Assembly: GCA_951813855.1 (NCBI GenBank) | Contig: OX638380.1 | Coordinates: forward strand, 1,008,876 to 1,072,875 | Direction of reading: 5' to 3' | DNA: 64,000 nt | DNA from: an uncultured Verrucomicrobiae bacterium | GTDB taxonomy: Bacteria; Verrucomicrobiota; Verrucomicrobiia; Limisphaerales; AAA164-E04 | Shown: piece by piece, positions 18,227 to 25,970 of the stretch | Layout of the letters: each line of letters begins with the position of its first letter | Numbering within the stretch: position 1 is the first letter of the stretch | Notes under the pieces: generated by a model | What the model was told of the DNA's origin: nothing | What the model saw: the letters and a program-made list of their open reading frames with translations, nothing else | Databases searched by the model: none | Translations under genes and position numbers: made by a program

Positions 18227-18949
18227 TCAAAAGATCGGCCCTTCGGCCTGAAGGCGCCGCAACGTGGCCCGAGCCTGCGCGAGCGCTTGCCGCCGCCATG
18301 CTTGACGGGCGGCCTCCCAGGCGGCCTGCCGGGCTTTCTTTTCGTCCAGCACCTGATGATGAACGTGCTCCTCGTGCCGCTCCTCGAGCACGGAGGCCGC
18401 CAACTCGCCGTCGAGCAGATTGGCGACTTGCAAGGCTTGCGTCAGGCCCCCGGCTTGAGCGTTGTATCCCCGCAGACTCGCCAAGCGGCTCCGGGTCGCC
18501 GTCACCGACGCCTGCCGGGCGGCGGTGACGCGAGCATACGCCTGCGTCAACCAGATCTCGGCATCGCTGTCACGTTCTTGCCGCTGCGAATACTGCCGCT
18601 TCGCCGGTTTTTGCCGGTCGCTAGGCGGCGGATGCCACAACAGTTGCCGCCGTTGCCGGGAAGCCTCCAGATCGAAAGCCGGGCGATCGAGAAACCCCCA
18701 CGGATCCCCCACCCCCGGAACCGGCAAGGTAAGGCCCATGCGCCGCTCGATATCCAATTGACTCAGCTGGACGCGCCATTGCTCCAGTTGGGACAAGTAC
18801 TGCCGGCCCTGCAACTTCAAGCGGTCCTTGATCTGACGGCGGTTGGCGATCTGAGTGCTTTCCCGGGCGGCGAGCGGATTGCTGCCGAACAACGCCCAAG
18901 CGGAATTCGACGACCAGAAAAACCAAAATAACAACACTAACTTCGTCAT
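18227..18949 (-). CDS. Second TrbJ/VirB5-like protein
   Basis: A 240-residue secreted protein (signal MTKLVLLFWFFWSSNSAWA, then LFGSNP) that is long, helical and Gln/Arg rich. It resembles the trbJ product next to it in layout: an LFG motif right after the signal peptide, a TQALQVANLLDG segment two thirds along, a long coiled region and an identical C-terminal GPIF. The two genes are probably a tandem duplication. VirB5/TrbJ proteins sit at the tip of conjugative pili. It starts 2 bases after the trbJ stop. Similarity to TrbJ was judged by eye. Confidence 0.7.
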   Translation of the reverse strand: MTKLVLLFWFFWSSNSAWALFGSNPLAARESTQIANRRQIKDRLKLQGRQYLSQLEQWRVQLSQLDIERRMGLTLPVPGVGDPWGFLDRPAFDLEASRQRRQLLWHPPPSDRQKPAKRQYSQRQERDSDAEIWLTQAYARVTAARQASVTATRSRLASLRGYNAQAGGLTQALQVANLLDGELAASVLEERHEEHVHHQVLDEKKARQAAWEAARQAWRRQALAQARATLRRLQAEGPIF

Positions 18950-18951
18950 GA

Positions 18952-19683
18952 TTAAAAAATCGGACCGGTCGTCCGGATCCGCGCCAATCGCGCCCGGGCC
19001 TCGGCCACGGAGCGGCGGTATCGGGCCAGCCGTTCGGCTTCGGTTTGCTCGGCGAGGGAGAGCCGTTCGATTTCCAGTTGGCGCCGGTAAATCCGGGCTT
19101 GGCGCCGCCGCAGCAATTGCTCTAAAACCGCTGCCGTCGACTCGTTGCGCACCTGAGCCGCCTGCGTCGTGCCTTGCACCGCGACGTTCCCCGCCTGTAA
19201 CCGGTCGAGTTGCTCCCGATCCCGTTGCAGGCCCCGCCAAGTCGCTTCGGCCAACTGGGCCCGCGCTTGCGCCAGTAACGCCTGCCGGTCGAGGGAGCGG
19301 CGTTTGCGGAGTTCGAATTCCGGTTTGCGGAGTCCGTCCGGAGCGACGGCGCTCGCGGGTTTAAGCCGTTCCAACCGGTACCGGGAACCGTCCAGATCGA
19401 AGGCGCCCGCCAACCGTTCCGCATAGCGGTCCGGCACCGCCGGGATCAAACGCGTCACGTCGAAGGTTTGAACGGCCTGGCGGGCCAGCGCCAGCTGCCG
19501 GAGTTGATCGGCGGTTTGCCGCAACTGGGTCGTCAACTGCTTGTTCCCTTGGCTTTTCTGGCTTTGCAGCTGCACCAGATTGGCGGCCTGGGTAATCTCG
19601 GTGGCAGCGTCCCCGCCGCCGAACAAGGCCAGAACGACCGGGGCGCTGGCCACCAACAGGAAAAATGCCGTAATCGTCTTCAC
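18952..19683 (-). CDS. trbJ: TrbJ/VirB5-like pilus-tip protein
   Basis: A 243-residue protein with signal peptide (MKTITAFFLLVASAPVVLA) followed by LFGGGDAATEITQAANLVQL, the usual start of mature TrbJ. It is largely coiled-coil; a TQAAQVRNESTAAVLEQ block near residue 170 is the TrbJ signature region. It ends GPIF like its neighbour. It follows the trbE stop by 4 bases. Position between trbE and trbL is that of trbJ in Ti-plasmid-like trb operons. Confidence 0.82.
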   Translation of the reverse strand: MKTITAFFLLVASAPVVLALFGGGDAATEITQAANLVQLQSQKSQGNKQLTTQLRQTADQLRQLALARQAVQTFDVTRLIPAVPDRYAERLAGAFDLDGSRYRLERLKPASAVAPDGLRKPEFELRKRRSLDRQALLAQARAQLAEATWRGLQRDREQLDRLQAGNVAVQGTTQAAQVRNESTAAVLEQLLRRRQARIYRRQLEIERLSLAEQTEAERLARYRRSVAEARARLARIRTTGPIF

Positions 19684-19687
19684 CGGA

Positions 19688-22600
19688 TCAATATGCCGAA
19701 CGTTCGCGGCGAACGGCCTCCAGCCGCTCCCTGGCGGCTTCCAGGGCCCGGCTCAACTGCCGGGCTCGACCGAGTTCCCGAACGATCTCGGCCCGTTCCT
19801 CTTCGAGGGAAAGCCGCCAGCGTCCCGCCTCCCATTGGTGTTGCGCGATCAGTTGACCGACCGTCCCGTGACGAACGCGGGAACCCAGTTGGATGGCCTG
19901 GGATCGGCTGGCCGGCAAAACGGCGCCGCCGCCCAAGGCGGACCTCAAAAACTCCGGCGGCCGCAATGACCGGTTGCGTTCCCGGTAAAACCGCTGGCGG
20001 AACGAACCGGCGCTGATTTCCGCCGCCACCGTTCGGCTCCGTTGCAAGCCGGCCTGCTGCCCCCGCTGGCTCCGGGCCGTCAAGGCGGCCAACCAGGCGT
20101 CGTAACGCTCGGAAGACTCCGGCGCGACCGGCCAATCGCCCAGCAAGCGAAGCTGTTCCGGCAACCCGGATAACGCCTCGAGCAGCGAATCGACCGACGC
20201 CACGGGGTCCGGCCCGGGAAACACCGTTTCCGCCAATTCGGACCAGCGTTTCAGTTGTTCCTGTCCTTCAAGATTGCGGCGGCCCTGCTTGACCAATCCC
20301 CGTTCGGTCACTTCGAGCGCGATCCAATGCCCCTCGTTCCTGGCCTGGGTGTGTTCGGTCATCCGGCCTCCGAAAAAAGCGAACAGGGCCCCGACGTAAT
20401 CGGCCGACAACACAGAAATCACGGCCTGAACGATCATGGTCTCCAAGGGAATCCCACCCCGCCCCTGCGACAGGCCCTCGGCCAAGCGGCGGATTTCGTC
20501 GGCTTCGGCCTTCACGGTCTGCCCCGCCTCGCTCGCCGCTTCGAACCAATTCAGGAAAGCTATCGGCTCGGCCGCTTCGCCGTTCGCGGCGAACCCCCGG
20601 GTTCGCACTTCCTCCGGCGTCGGCCCTCCGGAAACTGGCGGGGAGGTTTCCTGAGCGACCAACCAGGTCAAAAAATCCGAGGTCCGCAGCTGGCTGCCTC
20701 CTGGACCGGAAAAAGCCACCGCTTGCAAACTGCCGTTCGCGGCCGTCTCCCGAAGTTTTCGCCCAAGGCGCAGGACGACTTCCCAATAATCGACGGGTTC
20801 AACTTCGATAAAGGCTTCCTCCCAGCCTTCGGCCACCGCCGCCGCGTCCGGGTTGGGGATCAAGGGCAGATTGGCGAGCGCCCGGTCGAGTTGGGACTTT
20901 TGATCGTAACGCCACCGATGGGTCTGAGGGGAAGCCGCCTGCAATTCCAGAATCGCGAGCAATACGCTGACCGGCTCGTTGTTTTTGCTCCAAATATGGG
21001 CGCTCCGGACGTAGGTCATCAGTGTCCCCGAGCGATTGGTGCGGATCATCATGCCCGCTTGTTCGGCCTCCAACAACGCTTGCCGGTCGGTTTCGGCAAG
21101 CGACACATGGGAATAATCTTTCGGAGGCCCTTCGACGGCGCCCGGCGGGCGAAGCCGTCCCTGGATCGAGGGATAGGTCCGCATCCGGGGAACGAGGCGG
21201 CCGTTAAGTTCCTGAAGGTCCAACCCGGACAGTTTGCTCCGGTAACCGGGCAGATGCCGCAACAACGCCCACAACTTCCCGGTCAGCGTTTGATCGTGCA
21301 GGGTGATCGCCCGCCAGGGATCGTCATACTTTTTGCCGGCCGGAGTGCTTTCGATCGGCCGGGCGTCGATCAGAGCCAGCGGATCGAGTTCGCGCCCGAC
21401 CGCCAAATGGTTCTGCCCCCACCCCTTGATGGAGAACGGAACGCCGGCGGCGGCGCAGAGGCGGCGCTCGTCCCAAAGCCAACGGCGGGGAATTACGCCG
21501 CCCTCCGGGATCTCCCAATAGGGATGGACGACCGGCTCGGTCCAGGGAGCCGCCGTTTTGCCTTGCAACGTCAAGCGGCTCTCGCCCTCGGTTGCGACAA
21601 TCGCCCACCGGCCCCGGTTTTCGGCGGAGATGGCTTCGCTCTCCGGCTGGAACCAGCCGGCGGCCTCGCCGCCCGGCGCTCCCCACAACAGGCAGAACCA
21701 CAACAGCAGGCAAAACGGAATCTGATCGGGCGAGAGCGCGTCGAATACCTTGCGGGTCTTATGCCGCAACCATTTGGTGACCCAGGATTTGCCGCTCTGC
21801 GCTTGCTCCTTGCGGATCGCGGCGACGTCTTCCTTCGAATTGGCGCCGCAGATCGTCAACGCGATCGCGCCTAATTCCAGTTCCACCAACCGGTCGCCGA
21901 GCGGACTCGTCACGTAGTAATCCCGTTTGGGACGGGCGCCGGCGATAATCCCGCGCTGAGCGCGATTGAGTCCCAGCCGGCGGTACCGGTCGGCGAATTC
22001 CTCCAGGTTGGCCGAGGGATTGGGCAAATAGATCCGGGTCGGACAGGCTTCCTGCAACACATCGAGGATCCCGGAGTTCGCGGCGTCCGACAGGCTCTGG
22101 GTCGCCAACACGACGGCCGCGTTGGCCTTGCGCAACACCCGCAGCCATTCGGTGAGTTTCCCGCGAAAGACCTCGTGCCCCAACACCTGCCAGGCCTCGT
22201 CGATGACGATAAAGGCCGGTTGCCCGGTCAGGCTCTGCTCGATCCGGCGGAAGAGATAGAGCAGGATCGGCAGGCTGCGATGGGGCGGCAGATTCATCAA
22301 CTGTTCGATCTCGAAACAGGAGAACGGATTTTCGTTGCCCGCCAGGGCGTCGGAGGCGGCGTTGTAAATCGGGATCTCGTAGTACCCGGTCAACACGGAC
22401 TTGATCTTGAAATCCTGAACTTGAACCGTGTAATCCCGCAGGGAATGGTGTTCGCCCTCGCGGTGCCGTACCAACGATTCGCGGATTTCTTGCCGTTGGC
22501 CGGCGTCGGGCTTGAGTCCGTCCAGCACCAACAGGGTTTCGATCCAATGGCAGCACCACAAAAGATCGTCCTCGGTCGCGATATGGGCCAGCGGAGCCAG

Positions 22601-24154
22601 GGCCAAACCTTGCTGGCCGCCGACTTGGTAGTGCCGGCCGTCGACCGCCTGATTGACGGCGAACAGCGAATGCCCCCGGTCGAAGGCGAATACCCGGACG
22701 TTCCGGTAACGCAGCATCTGAGCCGACAAAAAAGCGAGCAAGGTGGACTTGCCGGCGCCGGTCGGCCCGAAGATCAGGGTGTGGCCCAGATCCTCGACGT
22801 GCAAATTGAGCCGAAAGGGTGTGGAACCCGACGTGCGCAAAATCGCCAACGGCGGCGATTCGGCGGGAAACTTGTCCGAAGGACAGAAGGGTTCGCCGGC
22901 GTAAACGGAAGAGGTCGGGCACAAGTCCACGCAATTGAGGGAATGCAACAACGGACGGCGCACGTTGGCCCAGGTATTGGCCGGCAACGAACCCAACCAG
23001 GCCTCCACGGCGTTGACGTCTTCGACCCGGGCGCCCAAACCCAGGTTCATGACCGCTTTGCGGACCGAACGCGCGATGGCCGTCAAGCGTTCCCGGTCCT
23101 GGTGAAACAACACGATATTGCCGGTGTAATAGCCGAACAGGACTTCGGCCCCGTCGGCTTGCGACGCGGCGTGCTCGCCGTCGTGTTTCATGTCCAGGGC
23201 GCGTTGATTGATCGTACCCTTTTGCCGGCCGGTCAACGAAGCCAGGATGCCGAACACCTGCTGCGACCACTTGCGGGTATAGGCCCGGATCTCGTTGCGG
23301 GCTTGCCAGGGATCCAACGGGATGAACCGGGTGGACCAACGAAAGTCGATCCCCATTTCCAACAAAGGATTGAGCAACCCGGCGCGCGTGGCCGGCGGAA
23401 ACCCGGCGATATGCACCACCGTCAGGTATTCGTCCCCCAAACGAGGCACGGTCCCGGTGAGCAAAGGATATTGCCCGAGCATCGAATCGACGAACATGCC
23501 GCAATCCGGCATCCTCACCCGGCGGTATTTTCCCGTCAGGCACTCCTCGATCAACTCGAGTTGCTCGTCGAATTCCACCTTGACCCCGTCGATTTCCCGC
23601 ACCCGCGATTTGAGCCGGCGGGCGGGCAAGGCGATCGTTAAATTGTCCTCGAAATCCCGGATGGCCCGCTGAAAATCCCGGAGCCGAACGTCGCCCTCCA
23701 GCGTCCCGGACGGTTCGTTCTTCTCCGTCGAAAAAAACAGATTCTCCCAGCGCCGGGAAACCGGGGGCAAATAGGTCAGGCTCAGGGTGTTGACCGTTTC
23801 GTAAGAGTTACCGGAACGCTGGAAATAATCCCGTCGTTCCAGATCGATAAGCTCGGAAATCGGATCCGGGAAATGGCTGACCGCATCGGGATACACCGAA
23901 CAACGCCGGCGGAGCGCGTTGACATGCAGGCACCAGCCCGAACCCAACTCCCGGAAGGCCCGATTGAGGCGATCGTTCACGACGTTGCGATCCTCGGCCG
24001 TCATGCTGGCGTCGTCGGGCCCCCAGAAACGCCAGGAAGCCGTAAAGGAACCGTCCTTGTTCAGTACGACTCCGTTATCCAACGTTGCCGCGTAGGACAG
24101 CAAATCGGACAAGGCCACTTCCCCCACCCGCTGAAAACTTCTCAAGTTGATCAT
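19688..24154 (-). CDS. trbE: TrbE/VirB4 ATPase fused in frame to a ~660-residue extracytoplasmic-type extension
   Basis: The start at 24154 (MINLRSFQRVGEVALSDLLS) is chosen because it overlaps the trbD stop (ATGA). Residues 1-800 are a complete TrbE/VirB4: Walker A GPTGAGKS (463-470), Walker B FIVIDEAWQ (648-656), and the family's usual end LTICGANSKEDVAAIR ... WVTKWLRHK (to 800). There is no stop there. The frame continues through a hydrophobic segment IPFCLLLWFCLLWGAPGGEA (813-831) that looks like a signal/anchor, then about 655 more residues to 1488. The extension has Trp/Pro-rich globular stretches and ends in a basic coiled tail; residues about 1416-1488 (SRSQAIQLGSRVRHGTVGQL ...) resemble the C-terminal block of the two TrbJ-like proteins that follow. 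No ATG or GTG lies near the junction. It may be a real fusion placing a TrbJ-like domain across the membrane, or two ancestral genes joined by loss of a stop. Confidence 0.9.
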   Translation of the reverse strand: MINLRSFQRVGEVALSDLLSYAATLDNGVVLNKDGSFTASWRFWGPDDASMTAEDRNVVNDRLNRAFRELGSGWCLHVNALRRRCSVYPDAVSHFPDPISELIDLERRDYFQRSGNSYETVNTLSLTYLPPVSRRWENLFFSTEKNEPSGTLEGDVRLRDFQRAIRDFEDNLTIALPARRLKSRVREIDGVKVEFDEQLELIEECLTGKYRRVRMPDCGMFVDSMLGQYPLLTGTVPRLGDEYLTVVHIAGFPPATRAGLLNPLLEMGIDFRWSTRFIPLDPWQARNEIRAYTRKWSQQVFGILASLTGRQKGTINQRALDMKHDGEHAASQADGAEVLFGYYTGNIVLFHQDRERLTAIARSVRKAVMNLGLGARVEDVNAVEAWLGSLPANTWANVRRPLLHSLNCVDLCPTSSVYAGEPFCPSDKFPAESPPLAILRTSGSTPFRLNLHVEDLGHTLIFGPTGAGKSTLLAFLSAQMLRYRNVRVFAFDRGHSLFAVNQAVDGRHYQVGGQQGLALAPLAHIATEDDLLWCCHWIETLLVLDGLKPDAGQRQEIRESLVRHREGEHHSLRDYTVQVQDFKIKSVLTGYYEIPIYNAASDALAGNENPFSCFEIEQLMNLPPHRSLPILLYLFRRIEQSLTGQPAFIVIDEAWQVLGHEVFRGKLTEWLRVLRKANAAVVLATQSLSDAANSGILDVLQEACPTRIYLPNPSANLEEFADRYRRLGLNRAQRGIIAGARPKRDYYVTSPLGDRLVELELGAIALTICGANSKEDVAAIRKEQAQSGKSWVTKWLRHKTRKVFDALSPDQIPFCLLLWFCLLWGAPGGEAAGWFQPESEAISAENRGRWAIVATEGESRLTLQGKTAAPWTEPVVHPYWEIPEGGVIPRRWLWDERRLCAAAGVPFSIKGWGQNHLAVGRELDPLALIDARPIESTPAGKKYDDPWRAITLHDQTLTGKLWALLRHLPGYRSKLSGLDLQELNGRLVPRMRTYPSIQGRLRPPGAVEGPPKDYSHVSLAETDRQALLEAEQAGMMIRTNRSGTLMTYVRSAHIWSKNNEPVSVLLAILELQAASPQTHRWRYDQKSQLDRALANLPLIPNPDAAAVAEGWEEAFIEVEPVDYWEVVLRLGRKLRETAANGSLQAVAFSGPGGSQLRTSDFLTWLVAQETSPPVSGGPTPEEVRTRGFAANGEAAEPIAFLNWFEAASEAGQTVKAEADEIRRLAEGLSQGRGGIPLETMIVQAVISVLSADYVGALFAFFGGRMTEHTQARNEGHWIALEVTERGLVKQGRRNLEGQEQLKRWSELAETVFPGPDPVASVDSLLEALSGLPEQLRLLGDWPVAPESSERYDAWLAALTARSQRGQQAGLQRSRTVAAEISAGSFRQRFYRERNRSLRPPEFLRSALGGGAVLPASRSQAIQLGSRVRHGTVGQLIAQHQWEAGRWRLSLEEERAEIVRELGRARQLSRALEAARERLEAVRRERSAY

Positions 24155-24480
24155 CGGGTGGTTTTTCGTTGCCAACGGGAACCCGACGCTCGTTGCCAGG
24201 GCGTTACCGAGGGCGGGTAGTAACTCCGATACTTCAGCGAGCGGCGATAGATCTGGCTGAACTGGTGATCCTTCCGGGCCATCAATCGCAGCAGCGGCAA
24301 GGTGACCAGCCAAATAGCCAGTCCCAGGACGAACGCCAGCATCGTCTGGACCAAGACGACCAGCCCGACCGCGAGCAGAACCGTCAACAACGCCAATTCC
24401 CGTTCGCCGCCCAGGAACAAAATGGGCGAAAGCAAGGCTTCGTGGACTCGATTCTCGCGAATCATGTTAGGTGAACTCAT
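24151..24480 (-). CDS. trbD: TrbD/VirB3 membrane protein
   Basis: A 109-residue protein with a charged N-terminus (MSSPNMIRENRVHEALLSPI) that carries the VirB3/TrbD pattern of a short amphipathic start followed by two adjacent membrane helices (about 31-65). VirB3 proteins partner the VirB4 ATPase at the inner membrane; here the stop overlaps the trbE start, consistent with tight coupling. Confidence 0.88.
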   Translation of the reverse strand: MSSPNMIRENRVHEALLSPILFLGGERELALLTVLLAVGLVVLVQTMLAFVLGLAIWLVTLPLLRLMARKDHQFSQIYRRSLKYRSYYPPSVTPWQRASGSRWQRKTTR

Positions 24481-24654
24481 CAGGTTATTTGGCAGAATCC
24501 GATCGTTCGTTCGATGGACGCGCGGCTCTCGGCGCTCCTCCGCCCGGGGGCGGCCGGAACGCGGTTCGAATCGAACCCTTCCCGGCCGCTCTCCCGAGGG
24601 AACGGCGCTACCGGGCGGCAGCGCGACCGGTCGAACCGGATCGCGGCATCGTCG

Positions 24655-24972
24655 TCAGATCCGCGTCGCGGTCGTGAACAACGTCGACACGATCGTGCCG
24701 CCCAACAACATGACCGAAGCGGCCAACACCGCGTACATCACGCGTTTGGTGAAATCGGCGATTTCTCCGCCGAAGATCAACAGGCCGCCGGCGACGAAGA
24801 AGCCGATCGCGCCGATGGAAACAGCCACCGGGCCGGTGAGCGAATCCCGGATCGTGTTCATGGGGGTTTCCCAGGGCAATCCGGTCGAGGTGGAACTGGC
24901 CCAGAGCAGATCCGGTTGCCAAAACAAACCCAGAAACAGACCGAATTGAAGGGTGCGGGTACGAGTGTTCAT
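24655..24972 (-). CDS. trbC: TrbC/VirB2 pilin
   Basis: A 105-residue prepilin with an N-terminal signal region and two hydrophobic helices (SIGAIGFFVAGGLLIFGG and VMYAVLAASVMLLGGTIVST) separated by a charged loop EIADFTKR, the standard TrbC/VirB2 layout. It would be the main pilus subunit and probably the substrate of the TraF protease encoded at the end of the same operon. It begins 32 bases after trbB. A 174-base gap without a credible gene separates it from trbD, the largest gap in the operon. Confidence 0.88.
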   Translation of the reverse strand: MNTRTRTLQFGLFLGLFWQPDLLWASSTSTGLPWETPMNTIRDSLTGPVAVSIGAIGFFVAGGLLIFGGEIADFTKRVMYAVLAASVMLLGGTIVSTLFTTATRI

Positions 24973-25004
24973 AGTTACTCCCAGTGGTTGGTTACTTCCT
25001 GTGA

Positions 25005-25970
25005 TCAGTTACGGCAAAGTTCAGACAACAAATAGCTCTGACGGCGGGAATCGTAGCCGTCGACCGTGACGGCCTCGGCCAACCCGCGAAGCCGGTCGTC
25101 GGCCCGGGACAAAAAGACGATGACGTCGATGGCTTCGGCGATCAGTTCCTGGGAAGGGACGGCGCTGGCTTCGGCGCATAATTGCTCCAGCCGCAACAGG
25201 GCGGCCGCGGCGGAATTCGCGTGAATCGTGGAAAGGCCGCCGCGATGGCCGGTGTTCCAGGCTTTTAACAACTCCAGAGCTTCCCCGCCCCGGGTTTCTC
25301 CGACCACGATCCGATCGGGCAGCAACCGCATGGTGGAACGCAGCAAATCCCGGAGCGTAATCCGATGAGACGTGAACAGGGAAACGTAATTGGCGACGTT
25401 CACCTGCAATTCCTGAGTGTCTTCCAGGGTGACGATCCGCTCGGAAGGGAACAGGCGGCCGATTTCGGCCAACAGCGCATTGGCGAAGGTGGTCTTACCC
25501 GAACCGGTGGCCCCGACGATCAAGACGTTGCGCCGGGATTGCAACACCTCGATCAAGGCGAGATGATGTGCCTCGTCGAGCGCGCCTTCGGTCAAATAGC
25601 GCTCCAGGGGAATGACGGACGAGGCCGGTTTGCGCAGGGCGAATATCGGCGCTTTGGAAATCGGAGGAACACATCCTTCGAACCGGACTTCCCAGGCCGT
25701 CAACCTGCCTTCCAGGATGGGATGAGAGGCATCGACGATCTTGCCGAGGGAATGAGCGATCGTACCGAAGAGGCGGTAAGCGTTCGACCGGGAAAGCGAA
25801 CCGATCCGGGCAGGGGATTCGCCCAGGCATTCTTGCCAAAGCGAGCCGTCGGCGTTGAGCAAGATTTCGATGGTGCGAGGATGCGAGAGAGCGTCCCGGA
25901 GGATCTCGCCCATCTCGATTTCCATCCGGCTCTTCAATTCGGCGCTCTCTTGGTCCGAGTACTGGTTCAT
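25005..25970 (-). CDS. trbB: TrbB/VirB11 secretion ATPase
   Basis: A 321-residue hexameric traffic ATPase. All boxes are present: Walker A GATGSGKTT (153-161), Asp box TLEDTQE (181-187), Walker B LPDRIVVGETRGGE (217-230) and His box GHRGGLSTIHAN (241-252). It is the first recognisable gene of the minus-strand transfer operon. It powers pilus assembly and DNA translocation with TrbE and TraG. Confidence 0.93.
   Translation of the reverse strand: MNQYSDQESAELKSRMEIEMGEILRDALSHPRTIEILLNADGSLWQECLGESPARIGSLSRSNAYRLFGTIAHSLGKIVDASHPILEGRLTAWEVRFEGCVPPISKAPIFALRKPASSVIPLERYLTEGALDEAHHLALIEVLQSRRNVLIVGATGSGKTTFANALLAEIGRLFPSERIVTLEDTQELQVNVANYVSLFTSHRITLRDLLRSTMRLLPDRIVVGETRGGEALELLKAWNTGHRGGLSTIHANSAAAALLRLEQLCAEASAVPSQELIAEAIDVIVFLSRADDRLRGLAEAVTVDGYDSRRQSYLLSELCRN

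Noticed and set aside
21650..21760. A separate start codon for the trbE extension
   Set aside because: No ATG or GTG with a ribosome site occurs near the junction; only TTG codons inside the hydrophobic segment, which would remove the signal/anchor.
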